Assembly: GCA_014529385.2 (NCBI GenBank) | Contig: CM043942.1 | Coordinates: 28,821,469-28,885,468 of the forward strand | DNA: 64,000 nucleotides | Reading direction: 5' to 3' | DNA from: Adiantum capillus-veneris | Lineage: Eukaryota > Streptophyta > Polypodiopsida > Polypodiales > Pteridaceae | Shown here: in pieces, positions 21,825 through 33,386 of the stretch | Layout: every line of letters starts with the position of its first letter | Numbering within the stretch: position 1 is the stretch's first letter | Notes under the pieces: generated by a model | The model's input: only the letters and a program-made list of their open reading frames with translations | Told to the model about the DNA's origin: nothing | Databases searched by the model: none | Made by a program: the position numbers and the translations under genes

Positions 21825-22209
21825 GGAATGATTGCTGCCCTCTATGATAGCACTAGATAAACAGAATCACTTTTGTTGGGAGCTTTTGACAACATGCTAG
21901 GCTTAAAAAGCATGATGGTGTTGAAATCCAACATTTGTAAACTCTGGGTCAGCCTGCTTGAAATTGACCGACCCATCATACTCCAAAATTCAACCCCTGC
22001 ATTCAAGATCTCCTTGAATGCCTGCCTTTGCATGGCCCTGTAGAGACGGGAGGCCCCATTAGCACACTCTTAAAAGCTACTTTGTGAACGTATAACATGG
22101 GACAGGCTTCATCAAAAGACACAGTACAACCAGGCTCTCTATTATTCATGAGTGATGAATTGTCACAACATAAAGCCTGAAACTGGCTCTTTACAGCTCC
22201 ATCATCATT
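21825..22209. other. Upstream region of the PPR gene
   Basis: This is the 5' flank of the minus-strand PPR gene. I see no clear TATA box or other gene. It ends at a 15-bp direct repeat that flanks the 22225 repeat block. Confidence 0.4.
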
Positions 22210-22224
22210 CACTACCAAAAGCAT

Positions 22225-22462
22225 ATATATACCTAGATGAATCCAGGATAAGCCCAGATTCACCCTTAAAGGAAAGTGCAAGGTATAGACCCATGGTAGT
22301 CACCCACAAGACAATATAACCATCAACTCCATCATGCATAGTATTGACTAAATACCACGACATCCCCACTAACGTCGTCAGTGCCCAATAGTGGGTGTAG
22401 AACAAGGTACTAACATATGCTCCCAAACACAACACACACCACACGCACACACATGAGCATAC
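22225..22462. repeat. ~240-bp repeat, copy 2
   Basis: It runs from atatacctagatgaatcc to the CA-rich acacgcacacacatgagcat. It is nearly identical to 22708-22944. Confidence 0.9.
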
Positions 22463-22707
22463 ATCAACACAAAGTTCAGCGTACTGAGTTTCTGTCATGA
22501 CTCCGGAGATCAAGGGCAGACTCAGCCATAATGAAGCCTAGCACTAAAAGAAGCATTAAATCGAAAAAATTAGCACAAAAATGAGGTAGTTGATAGGGCA
22601 TACGCACCACAAAAGATAGAAAGAATTAGCGCACAATATCAACTGGTCGTAACTCGGACGAAAACTTCACAATGTGAAGTCTGCATGTCCGCAATACGAC
22701 TAAAAAC

Positions 22708-22944
22708 TATACATAGATGAATCCAGGATAAGCCCAGATTCACCCTTAAAGGAAAGTGCAAGGTATAGACCCATGGTAGTCACCCACAAGACAATATAAC
22801 CATCAACTCCATCATGCATAGTATTGACTAAATACCACGACATCCCCACTAACGTCGTCAGTGCCCAATAGTGGGTGAAGAACAAGGTACTAACATATGC
22901 TCCCAAACACAACACACACCACACGCACACACACATGAGCATAC
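22708..22944. repeat. ~240-bp repeat, copy 3
   Basis: A near-identical direct repeat of copy 2, offset by about 484 bp. The block holding both copies (22225-22943) is flanked by a perfect 15-bp direct repeat, cactaccaaaagcat, at 22210-22224 and 22944-22958. Confidence 0.9.
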
Positions 22945-23235
22945 ACTACCAAAAGCATCCTCAACATGGCACTTGATGTAGTTCCCCATAAAATTGCAAA
23001 TCGCTACATTTGAATTTTAAATTCATCAAATCCTCATCCTTCTCAACCTTTTACAACCGAAAAGATGGAACTTTGCAAGAAATAAAATTATGGTGGAAAA
23101 AGAAGCCGCAACCTACAGTCCTCTCGTTTACTACCTAGTGATACCTCATCATCCCTAAGCGATAGCAAACCTAAACTTCCATTGTTGCATTGAAATAATT
23201 TTGTTCAGAGACCTTCAACAAGAGCAGGCTTGCTT

Positions 23236-23691
23236 TGTAAGGATTCTAGGTACTAATCCTTAATTAAGTACTTAAACTCATGATTATGACTTGAGAAACT
23301 TGAACAAAACTCAAAAACAAGACTCAAAAGACTCTGTGTTTGATTGACTGAAAGTGTGATACAAGGGCTCCTTATATAGGAGACGAACAGGTACATATGA
23401 AAAGGTATGACCCTTCACGAAGAGACACATCCTTTAGGCGAATAGACATGTCTTTAAGCAAATGGACACATCCATTCGATGAAGAGCCGCAACCATTGGT
23501 CGAAGGGACATGACTAGTCGTCGAAGGAGTGTGGGACTAGTCGTCGAAGGAGTGTGGCTGTCGGTGAAGAGGTATGAATTTTGAGCGAAGGGTTGTGACC
23601 ATTCAAGAACAGGAGTTCTCCTGGGTTGGTCACACTTCGCATCTGCATCTGTAATGAACCAAAAAGAGTGTAGCAAGTCACAATCGTGACA
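23236..23691 (-). repeat. Putative 3' LTR of a minus-strand gypsy element
   Basis: In the minus reading it begins TGTCACGATTG directly after a polypurine tract (gggagggaa, plus 23692-23700). It contains TATATAAGGAGCC and may end CCTTACA at 23236. The left limit is uncertain. A gactagtcgtcgaaggagtgtg unit is tandemly duplicated at about 23508-23552. Bases 22959-23235 show nothing. Confidence 0.5.
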
Positions 23692-23703
23692 TTCCCTCCC
23701 ATT

Positions 23704-25083
23704 CAAATTAGAACCTTGTGCTCAAATGAAAGTCTTCCGCTTGTCAAAGAATCTTGAAGAAGGTTTGGGTACTGCTGCATGTCTTCATCCATCTGCCAAG
23801 TGGAATCTGACTCATCAAGATCCATCTACTTAATAAGAAATTCTGTTGTGATCTTTTGTCTTGTCTCTTTTTGACGAACATCAAGAATCTTTTCTGGAAC
23901 AAGAATAATGTGTTCATCTTCAATTTCTGGCACATAAGAAGATAAGTCTGGAATTGGCGAATCTCCTTGTATGTATTGTTTGAGCCAAGAAATGTGGAAT
24001 GTTGGATGAAGTTTTCCCCATGAGAGTGGAAGCTCCAACTTGTAACTGACAACTGAATACTTCTTGATTATTTTGAAAGGTCCATAGAAGCGAAGGTGCA
24101 ACTTTGAAAAGACCGATTCCACAGTTTTGTAGCAATGAGATGCTACATATAACAGGACCAAATCTCCTCTTGGAAATCTGCATGTCGTCGATGCTTATTG
24201 GCTTGTGTTTTATACTTTTGTTGGACATGAACCAACTTGTCACGTACTTAAACAAGTACATCTTGCATTTCTTGAACCAACTGATCTGCTAGAGCTACTT
24301 TGTGTTGAAGAACAAAGTTTATCGGTACAAGAGGAGTATGCCCATATGCTGCTTGGAATGGAGTCATGCCAATTATTGAATGGATAGAGTTATTGTATGC
24401 GAACTCTACAAGTGGCAAATATTCTTCACAAAGTAGAGTGCCTGTTATATTCTACATATAACAGGACCAAATCTCCTTCTTGGAAATTCGCATGTCGTCG
24501 ATGCTTATTGGCTTGTGTTTTATACTTTTGTTGGACATGAACTAACTTGTCACGCACTTAAACAGTACATCTTGCATTTCTTGAACCAACTGATTTGCTA
24601 GAGCTACTTTGTGTTGAAGAACAAAGTTTGTCGGTACAAGAGGAGTATGCCCATATGCTGCTTGGAATGGAGTCATGCCAGTTACTGAATGGATAGAGTT
24701 ATTGTATGCAAACTCTACAAGTGGCAAATATTCTTCACATGACCCCAATCGAACTTGTATGTAATGTCGAAGCATTTCTTCCAAAATTTGATTCACTCTT
24801 TTTGTCTGACCATCAGTTTGAGGATGGTATGTTGAATTGAACAGTAAATTTGTTCCAAGAGATTTGAAGAGAGATGTCCAAAAATGTCCTGTGAATTTTG
24901 GATCTCTATCTAAAACAATTGACTTTGGCAATCCATGTAATATGAAACTGTGTTGCACAGACAATTGCACAACGTCTGGAGCCGAAGCAGCCTTTTTGCA
25001 AGGAATAAAACATGTCATCTTTGAAAACCGATCAACCACTACGAAAATCTGTGTATTGCCTTTTTGGAAACGAGGCAAAGTAC
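23704..25083 (-). pseudogene. Chromovirus-type gypsy integrase and chromodomain
   Basis: The minus-strand frames give the integrase core (FVVVDRFSKMTCF, SIVLDRDPKFTGHF, HPQTDGQTKRVNQ), then the RFYGPFKI and LHPTFHISWLKQ region, and a chromodomain (EKILDVRQKETRQ...EFLIK, stop, MDLDESDSTW). Two lesions stand out. The third catalytic residue is Lys where Glu is expected (DGQTE to DGQTK), and the conserved chromodomain Trp after LIK is a TAG. A ~295-bp tandem duplication (24142-24437 and 24451-24745) also breaks it. Chromodomains guide gypsy insertion into heterochromatin. This copy cannot encode a working enzyme. Confidence 0.85.
24142..24745 (-). repeat. Internal tandem duplication of the gypsy integrase end
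   Basis: Two copies offset by 309 bp, both beginning acatataacaggaccaaatc and reaching gcaaatattcttcac. They differ by a handful of substitutions and indels. Confidence 0.85.
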
Positions 25084-26095
25084 AATAGCACGTGAACGTG
25101 AAGAAAGAATGGCAACCATAGCGCGTAAGCACGAGCAAGCACATTTGGAAGCCAAAGTAAGACAAGCCGAATCGGATCGTGAGCGCGAAGAAAGAGAAGT
25201 AGAATTCGATCGCGAGAACAAAGCAAGAAAAGCGATGAGCGACCAACACATGAAAGAGTTGTTGCGACTTTTTTCTAATGTGTAGGCGCAGTTTGAAAAG
25301 GAACGGGAGAAGGAGACTCTTTCAGTCTTTTCTTCTTCCAAGCATGACACACATGATTTGCATGATCAAGATGTGATTATTCACAAGCAGGATGATTTGC
25401 ATGACAAAGATGTGATTGTTCACAAGGATGATGGTTTGGTGGATACTTTTTCTATTGAAGCTAACCTCGTTGCAAATTCGATCAATTACGAAGAACCGAT
25501 CTTGGCTTTCGAGTCGAGGTCCACAGAACTCCCACAGGAAGATTCGATCAATCACGAAGAACCGATCTTGGCTCTCGAGTCGAGGTCCAAAGAACCCCCA
25601 CAGGAAGTATTATGTGTTCGAATGATTAGCCAGCACGCATTGTTCGAGTGTTTCATTCGTGATGCTTTCCTGAATTTTAGTCACCGCCCTTATGTGGTCC
25701 CTTTTCACAGGCATGACATATTGTACGATGAGCACGATTCACTCATGAATGGGCACGGATGTATGCGGATTACTCATGAAAAGAAGAGATGTTTGCATTC
25801 AAGGAATTCACATTCCATGTCTCTTCCTTGGCCCCACACAATTACAAAAAGAGCACAAATAGGAATGAGCATCAAGCATTGGCATTTCCATTGTGATTTG
25901 CCACACTTGATTGATTTAGATAAGAAAGACAAGTTTCGAATCCATTGTTTGCGTATGTTTGATGAACGGTTTGACACTCTGTCTCTATGTTCGTCTACAT
26001 TGCATGCACAGTCTTTAAAGAAGACTCGAATTTTTTCCAGTCACTTTACATGGAATGGGTATGTTCACGGTTTTGTGGTGGAAGCGGTTTCATGA
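25064..26095 (+). pseudogene. Coiled-coil ORF of a non-autonomous LTR element
   Basis: One frame runs from 25064 to the stop at 26093-26095, with a single TAG at 25283-25285 (a likely CAG to TAG change). The first ~75 residues are highly charged and heptad-like (AREREERMATIARKHEQA), a probable coiled coil. The middle has repeated acidic peptides: two versions of HDQDVIIHKQDDL and two of NYEEPILAFESRS. The C-terminal half is His-rich with no known domain. It sits upstream of a polypurine tract and LTR, as gag would, but has no zinc knuckle, protease or pol motifs. Function unknown. An overlapping frame continues to 26378. Confidence 0.5.
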
Positions 26096-26348
26096 ATTTT
26101 CATCCTCGGAGATTCTTGCAGAAGGTAGACGTATGACTATACACGAAGTTGAAGCATTGAAGGAGCCACAGAAGACTTTGTCGCTTTCGGCGCGGCCCAA
26201 AGAAGCAAGCGTTGCAAACCTTTATGAAGTTCAAGTATCGCATGACCCACGCATCAGAGTGGGCCGGCGAAGAGTCCTTCCCAAGATTCCAGACTGTGTT
26301 GGCGATCTCCCTCGACGCCATACAATTCGGTACCAGTACCTCACTTTG

Positions 26349-26360
26349 AAAAGGAGGGGA
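26349..26360 (+). other. Polypurine tract
   Basis: The gaaaaggagggga tract lies directly before the LTR that begins TGTCACGTG. It marks 26361 as the start of a 3' LTR. Confidence 0.7.
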
Positions 26361-27568
26361 TGTCACGTGCACATCTAACCCTATGTGTACGTGGACAAGC
26401 TACTTCATGACATGGGTTCAGTTCAGTTAGATTAGGGAGTGATCTGACACTTTTGTGAGTCTGTTCACAAACCGTGCATGTCCAGACACTTAGATTAGAT
26501 GCATATCCTCTGGTTGCACACAACATGATTATCAGATTTCCATCAGAACCCATTAGGAGCATTTTAACAGTGCATAGACCTATTTTCCCTATTTTAGCCA
26601 TTTTTCACTTATTATTTTTAAGTGACTTTTGTTGGGAAACTGGGTAGGGAAAATTTACCAAGCATGTATATAAGAAACCTAGCGCTAGCACTTTCTGGCA
26701 GAAGAGGCAGCAGGAACCCCGTGTTCAACAGGCACCTTCTCAGCAGGACCCCCACAGGACTACTTAGCGTTTTCTGCATCAGCAACCTAGCGTTTTTTGC
26801 ATTGCAGACAAGCCCAGTGTTTTTGCATCTGCAGCAACCTGGCAACAACAGATCACAGATCAGCCCTAGCGTTAGCAGTTTGCACCAGCAGATCAATAGC
26901 GTTTTTGCAGATCAAGACAAAATCAGCCCTAGCGTTTTTGATTTGCAAATCAACCTCTGCATTTTGAAGATCTACCGCGACAGAACCTCAAGATAGACCA
27001 ACATTTTCAGTCTTCAGCGTACAGACACCATATCGCAGCCCCCAAACCTCGCAGATCTCACCTTCCCACAGCAGATCCTTGCCGCACGGTCAGATCCAGC
27101 GTAGTTTGAAGATTCAGCCCGGAAAACACAGATTTCAGCATCTGCGTTTTCAGCGCGTCGTCGTCGCATCGTCGCTATCGACATCGTCATCGACATAAAG
27201 TCAGAATTCAGCAGATACAAGATTTGCAGATTTCAGCCCGTCTCGTCGTCGTCCTCATCGTCGTCGACATCGTCGGCAAGTCCAAGCATTGTAGAGATTT
27301 GTGCAATCAATAGTAGACCGTTCTCGCCATAGAGAGTGGGGCCTTCGGAGGAGGGTTTGACAACATTCTGGTGTCGTATTCTTCTCTCTCTATCTCTCAG
27401 TCTCAGCACCTTCATTCACAATGTTTATCCACTTTGTTTGTAATCACTTGCATTCTCTCATTAAAGGAACGGAAGGCTCTCCCTTCCGTAAGAAAAAAGG
27501 AACCTTGAGCACAGTTTGGATCACTCATGTTTAGCAAAGTTCAACATTCACTTCTACTGCACCTTACA
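26361..27568 (+). repeat. LTR A (TGTCACGTG...CCTTACA), 3' LTR
   Basis: It is about 1.2 kb and homologous end to end to the solo LTR at 38392-39575. It contains a TATATAAG promoter-like motif near 26666, a region rich in agcgttttc or cagatttcag phrases, and a gtcgtcgtc minisatellite. It ends ...cattcacttctactgcaccttaca. Confidence 0.85.
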
Positions 27569-28116
27569 CAGAAGAAGTTCCAGTGACTTGCAGTGCACCT
27601 TCTCAGCAAGGCCGGCAGCAGACCTAGCGTTTTCAGCCGACAGAAGCAGATCAGCCTTGGCGTTTTTGTTACAGAGATCTTGCCTGTATTTTGCAGTTTT
27701 TGGCGTCAAATCAGCCCAAGCGCAACAACATTTTCAGTTTTTAGCACTTGGACACCGCAGACTCAGCCCTTAGCCTCGCAGATCTCACCTACCCACAGCA
27801 GATCCTTGCCGTACCGTCCAGTCAGCCAGTGTTTTCAAATTCATCACGATGTTCGCAGATTTCAGCATCTGCATTTTCAGCGTATCGTCGTTGCGTCGTC
27901 GTCGTCATCGCTGTCCTCGCCGACACAGTGTCAGTATTCAGCAGAAGCTCAGAAGTTTGCAGATTTCATATTTTCAGCCCTAGCGTTTTCAGATTTCAGC
28001 CCGTCCTCGTCGTCGTCATCATTGTCGTCGACATCGACGGCAAGTCCATTGCATCTAGACCATCGTACCAAATTTGTGCAATCAATAGCATAGACCTCTC
28101 TCGCCATAGAGAGGGG
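27569..28116 (+). repeat. LTR B, left part (5' truncated)
   Basis: It starts in the middle of the LTR A sequence (gcaccttctcagcaaggcc at about 27596 matches A at about 26738) and continues to 28116, where the hAT transposon interrupts it. It abuts the end of LTR A with no spacer, which suggests recombination between LTRs. Confidence 0.8.
28109..28116 (+). repeat. hAT 8-bp target-site duplication, left
   Basis: GAGAGGGG here equals GAGAGGGG at 31799-31806. An 8-bp TSD is characteristic of hAT transposons. Confidence 0.9.
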
Positions 28117-31100
28117 CAAGGTTGTAAGGTACGTAGTATTCGGTACGTGTTCGGTATGTACTGTACGTTGTACCGTATGGATTGGGCCATAAGGTACGTA
28201 AAATTCGTAGTATATTTTTTAAAAGCTAAAAATACAAAGAATTCCAAATTTATATACAACCTATCTAGTTTAAAAACACTGCACAATACTTAAACATAGC
28301 CACAACTTTCAAAAAACACTTAAAATCACCCCACAAGTTAAGTAACCGCTAGAATCGAGTCCAGACCACATGACATAGTGTAAGTCAAAAGTACATAATT
28401 GAATGCTGAATCCTCGTACAAAAATAACATAGTCACTCAATAAAGAGTCTGGGTGGCTCAAGCAACAAAATAAAAGCATAAATGAGTCATGACAAATGTC
28501 CAAGTCCCAAGACCCAAAGCACTCGGCAATCACTACTACTCAAAATCATCATCAGAGGCTGATGAAGACTCAGAGAGCATGTCTCCATCTGTCAAGACAT
28601 TGCCCTCATCATCATAATCGGGCTCTCTCTCCTCTGGCACAGATGCTAAGGGTGCATCACCCTCATCTGGATCATCAGCCTCTGAACTTTGGGTGTGGAT
28701 GAGTCGAACAGCCTCATTGGCTCGTCTACGAGCAGGCCGAACGGGTAACTTTCCTCTGCGAATGCTCTCTCTGTGTGCAACCTTTGGATCTGCAGCAGAT
28801 GCGAAGAGGAATACTGTAAGCTCGAGAGCGAGATCTAGTGACCCGGCGATCCACGCTCTCTAGCTCCCTGTGCAACTCTCGAAGGATCTCCTCTTGCTCA
28901 TCTCTAATCCGTGCATCGACCTCCTCCGCAGTAGGATCTGCCACCATCTTCAACTCTGTGGGATCCACCTACAATGACAAGACAAAAGTTAAAACAGAGT
29001 CCATGATTCAACACTGTCTTTTGATCATTGACTTGTTTTCATAAATGTGCATGTAAATCTCACCTGCTTGGGTGTCCCCAAGGCATGAAAGCTGCGCACA
29101 AGCCGCATGTTAGCACGGCAATAAACCAATCTCTCTAATTGCTTGATGCTAAGACGATTGCGGATCTTCGTGTGAATAAGAGAGTATGCACTCCAGTTGC
29201 GCTCGCATGCCCCAACTGAGCAATCCTACAGCAATTCAAATAGCGAACACTCATGGGTCACAAGAGTCACGTGTAACAATATAGATTCATCATTCAATAA
29301 TTATAAATTATAATTCGGACTTCAGTATTCACCTGAGAAAGGATGCGCAATGCAAGGTGGCACAACTTGGGAAGGCCCTGGCGTCCATAGTTCTACCACC
29401 ATGTTAAAGGAAGCTTGGTAGCTTCCTTTCTCAATGCTACGGATCGCACAAAGGTGGGTCCTAAACTGTTTATGTAGCTACTCATCTCTGAATCCAGAAT
29501 CAATTGCTCATCCTCATCATATATAATGTTCAGATATTCAAAACGTAGTGTGAGCAATGAAGCCTCCTCAAACAACTTGGCTCTTGTAGAGAGAATGGAG
29601 AACTGCAGCCATCCCATGGATGGGATGACGCATGAACTGCCATCGAGTCTCTACAATAGCCAAAATATCATCACAACTATGAACAAAATAGTCACAGTAA
29701 GTATGTGTTTTGAAAAATTATAAATAGACAAGTCACATGAGGACATTAGAGCACTTTGTAGTACTTACCGATCCTGTGTCAATGAGGTACATCCAGAAAT
29801 GTGTGTCTTCATCTGCATAAACAGATGATACACCAACCCAAGTGTGGAGTCCTCCATGTCTGTGACCCGTAGTAGTACATAAAATGGCTGTAGAGCCACT
29901 ACCAAGGACTGCACCTATGTCCAGAAAGTCTCATCAAGAACCTTTCTTTGAATGTACTTGGTCGCCTCTGACTGAGAGTGGTGCATCAATCTCCACTTTG
30001 AATCCACAACTGTCTGCAACAGTGGATCTCTCAATCTGAATAGCCTCTGAAGCACCAGATAAATGTATGCAAATTTGGTCTTCGAGGGACGCACCATGTC
30101 TACTGTGCTGTGGCTCCTAAAGATTGCCAAGGCTTGGTGTTTTTTGCGGAAAAAAGTGGTAAGCTTGGACGAATCAGACACTGTAGGCTGCACCCAGGGA
30201 AGTTTGCCTATGTCCTCCATGAGAAGGTCTAGGCAATGTGCAAAGCATGGTGTCCACACAATGTGCTTGAACTCAGCCTCCACCGTATCCCCCATGGCCT
30301 TGCAATTGGAGGCATTATCGGTGACCGCCTACAATGAGTCATGACAAGGTATTAAATGAAGTGCGGACATTATTACGTTGGAGAATGTATGCAAAATTCA
30401 AATGTGCATGCCACATGGTCAAGAATCAGTATCTACCTGCACGACGTTCTTCTCCCCAACCTCCTTGATGGCCTGGCGAATATGTTTAAAGATGAACGCC
30501 GCAGAAATGCGTTCTCCAGCTTTCCCTGCATCCACGGCTCGTAAGAAGTATGTGCCCAAGCAGGAGGAAACAAGGATATTGATAATGTGGCGCCTCCGCG
30601 TGTCACTCCACCCATCAAAAAGAATAGTGCATCCAAATTGTTGCCACCCAACCTTCACTGGAGTCAATGCTGGGTCTATGATCTCTTTTTGGCCATCAAG
30701 CATGGTAGTGCGCATCTTTTGGTAGTCAAGACCATTCCAGGAATCTGTAGCACCAACCTGTGAAATAGCTCTCACCATCCTCTTCCATTGATCAGTCTTC
30801 AACACATTGAATGCAATGTTGCACTCTATGAGAGTCCGCGCAATCTCCATCTCTGCAACTTTCTGTCGCTCTTTTACCCATGAATCACTGTGTACACGTG
30901 ATGGCAATGTGGTTTGCCTTGGGCCACGTACACCCTCAACCCCACCTGCACTTGCTGCTGAAGCACTAGCACCCTCATCCTCAGCCTGTGAAACACGAGC
31001 TCTCTTTCTACTAGTGCCTGCAAATGATGGCGCTGCAGATGCAGAGCTGCCAATATCTCCAAGTAATGCATCCTGTAAGGCATCCTCTGTTGTTGCTGCT

Positions 31101-31798
31101 ACTGCACGTGCTCCCCCTGACTGTGACGATGCAGTAGATCCTGGAGGAAAATGCTCCAAAATCAAGGCATTCCTCAATGCTTGCGGGATAGCCTCGCAAC
31201 CCCCACAATGTCCAGTGGTGCCAATACCAGTGAGGTGCTTCAAAACCTGGTAATTGTACTGGTCATCTGCTCTCCGCAGTACTTGCACACCCAAGTGCGA
31301 GTCCCTGAACCTGGTTGGCCTCCTGTGTTGATAACTCTCAGGACATTGGTGTGCTCGGCCCAAAGAGGATTAGGTCGACGAGGCATGATAACTCTGCAAC
31401 ACAATTAACGCACACTTCAAAGTTGAATACAGAACTTACAATCTTTCGCGAGGTCAGGACTCTAGAGTGCCTCCTTGAAGCTTGCAGACTCCAAACACAA
31501 AGGGAGGGAGGGAAGGACCTTATCGGTGGCGTTCCACCCTTCCTTGGTCTCTGTGCAGAAACTGTGTAGACTCCAGAGATTGTTTTCTGCTACTCTGTTG
31601 TGGTAATAAGAGGTATAGCATAGGTTGGCTTATAAAAAGCCTCGTCCAAACAGTCCGACTAGGCGGATAAGGAACCGACCGGCGAATTATTTTTTTTTAA
31701 TGCCCTGCACGTACTGAATGATACCGTACGTACGGATTCCGTACGGAAGTACCGTATGGTATTGAATGCATCCGGACGTACATACGGAAACAACCCTG
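28117..31798 (-). mobile_element. hAT DNA transposon
   Basis: It is 3682 bp, flanked by a perfect 8-bp TSD. Its ends are inverted: left CAAGGTTGTAAGG, right (complement) CAGGGTTGTTTCC, so the terminal inverted repeats are short and imperfect. Both subterminal zones are crowded with GTACG/CGTAC motifs, the usual binding sites for hAT transposase. It encodes a minus-strand transposase and has split LTR B. Confidence 0.93.
28726..31386 (-). pseudogene. hAT transposase with BED zinc finger, five exons
   Basis: Likely exons (minus): 31386-30437, 30328-29769, 29650-29333, 29225-29064, 28968-28726, all with GT-AG borders (acceptors read ttgtag or ctgtag). Exon 1 has the BED finger (WVCKYCGEQ, then HLTGIGTTGHCGGC) and the DUF659-type core FDGWSDTRRRHIINILVS; it joins exon 2 to give NVVQ-AVTDNASNCKAMG, a hallmark of plant hATs. 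Exon 3 carries a LxWW-like segment, and exon 4 the dimerisation block CERNWSAYSLIHTKIRNRL. Exon 5 is a charged tail. Lesions: a frameshift near 31250, TAG at 29915-29917 (TFW-T-stop) and a frameshift near 29575. It cut-and-pastes DNA when intact; this copy is recently dead. Confidence 0.88.
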
Positions 31799-31846
31799 GA
31801 GAGGGGGGCCCTTGGAGGAGGGTTTGAGAACCGTCTGGTGTCGTAT

Positions 31847-31905
<59 letters not shown>

Positions 31906-32055
31906 CCTTCATTCACAGTCTTTGTTTGTGATCATTGCACGCTCACACTAAAGGAACGAAAGGCTCTCCCTTCCATAAGTAAAAGGAACCCTTGAGCACA
32001 ATTCGGAGCACTCATCTTGAGCAAAGTTCAACATTCACTTCTGCTACACCTTACA
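31799..32055 (+). repeat. LTR B, right part
   Basis: It continues LTR B after the hAT: gcccttggaggagggtttga, a (TC)n run at 31848-31900, and the end ...cttctgctacaccttaca. The equivalent place in LTR A has only a short tctctct run. Confidence 0.85.
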
Positions 32056-32128
32056 CCTCTCATGCCTGAATGCTCTGTACCTCCTCTGGCAAACCTGAAA
32101 ACTAAAGCCCATCGCCTAGAGTGCGGGC

Positions 32129-32676
32129 TGTCACAAAGTGACGACGTGGCGGACAGCAAAAACCCTAAAATTCTTGCAAACCCTAATTTTGCCAAAAACC
32201 CTAATTTCCGAAAATTGCGGAGGCTGAAAAAAAAAGTAAAAAATAAAATAAATAAAAAATGATGAGCGACACAAATTTTGCTTTTTCTCTACGCAATGCG
32301 AAAGAGAGAGAGAATGCTTTTGCTTTCAAGTTTTGACTCTCTGTGAGAGAGAGAGAGCAATTGCTTTTGATTTGAAGCTCTTGGGACTCTGCTTTTGGGC
32401 ATCCCTTGTAACCTTTAAATTAGTGGTGAGGGCCTCACTTCTCAGAGCATCTGGACGCAGATTCTGAGAGTGAATCCCGACCCACTCTCTTGTAATTTGA
32501 ACTGATTAATATAAAAAGAAATACCGAAAGGGGTGCCCGTCTTTGGGGCCAATATCTCTAGGCACGGAACTCCGCCGGGCCAGTGCAAATCTATTGTGAT
32601 CTGTGAATTGTTTTGAAGTGGTTATTTGGTGTTGTCGCGGTTGATTCTTGACTTGGAGTGTCCAAGTCTGTTTACA
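32129..32676 (+). repeat. Solo LTR, family of the 37999 gypsy element
   Basis: It is 548 bp and begins TGTCACAAAGTGACGACGTGG. It has the shared gaaataccgaaagggg block at 32518-32537, and ends ggagtgtccaagtctgtttaca. It is homologous to the LTRs at 37999 and 44269 but clearly diverged. LINE coding sequence lies on both sides, so it inserted into the LINE. A clean TSD is not visible. Confidence 0.8.
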
Positions 32677-33381
32677 GGCTGGGCCCTCTACCATGGGACC
32701 CCAAGAAACATGAGGCCTACTACCAACCAAGTGGCCTTTCTGAGTGCTAACCATGGGGTTCCAAACAAGGGGCTGTTTCAAGAGCTCCTCCGTGCAAGTG
32801 GGTTGGTGTTGCTCCAAGCCACTCCGTAGCTGCTCCTAGGAGCGAAGCAAGCTCGCAGCAAATCGATCCTCCAGTCTCTTGCTCAGACCAACTCTGCGCA
32901 TCTCTGTAAAGATCCACCCGATGGTAGGTCTCCAAGGGCCTCCTGCATGAGGCACCCGAGCTCTAAGCCGCTGAAGCAACAGCTCCTTCCAAGGCTCCTC
33001 CCCTGCAAGCAGTCTTCTGACAACAAACTTCCCAAGAAGGGCTCTGCTTTGCTGTGTTGGGTCTATGATCCCCAGTCCCCCCTGAGAACATGGAAGAGTA
33101 ATAACCCGCCACGCTACTTTGGCCCAGGCTAACTAAGTGTCGCGCCCTGACATAAAAAAGTTCTTGATCAGCCTCTCTAACTGGTTGATACAGGAGCTCG
33201 AGAAGATCCAGCAAGAAATGATGTACCACATAGTAGCCAACAAGACTTGGTTGGCCACTACAACTCTGCCTGCCAAAGAGAGCCATGCCGAACTCCAATG
33301 TAGCAACTTCCTCATGATGGACGGGAGGAGGGGAGCAGTCTGTTGCTCAAGGGACAAGTCCATGCCAACCTGACAACCCAA
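32677..33381 (-). pseudogene. LINE ORF2, C-terminal region
   Basis: The minus frames show the conserved post-RT block (YLGCQVGMDL, then LHWSSAWLSLAGRVVVANQVL and TMWYIISCW), followed by the C-terminal segment with QPLVWNP. These are typical of plant LINE proteins between RT and the end of ORF2. Several stops and frameshifts are present. It joins 36256 upstream once the inserted LTR element and one TSD are disregarded. Confidence 0.82.
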
Positions 33382-33386
33382 GTAAT
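33382..33386. repeat. LARD-like element TSD, left
   Basis: gtaat here pairs with gtaac at 36256-36260 (one change, C to T). The placement is supported because the LINE frame reads through VRYLGCQVG when a single gtaac is kept. Confidence 0.7.

Noticed and set aside
30807-31253. 148-codon plus-strand frame
   Set aside because: Antisense to the hAT exon 1, which carries recognisable BED and transposase motifs.
32124-32681. TSD for the solo LTR at 32129
   Set aside because: Flanks cgggc and ggctg do not match well enough to claim a duplication.
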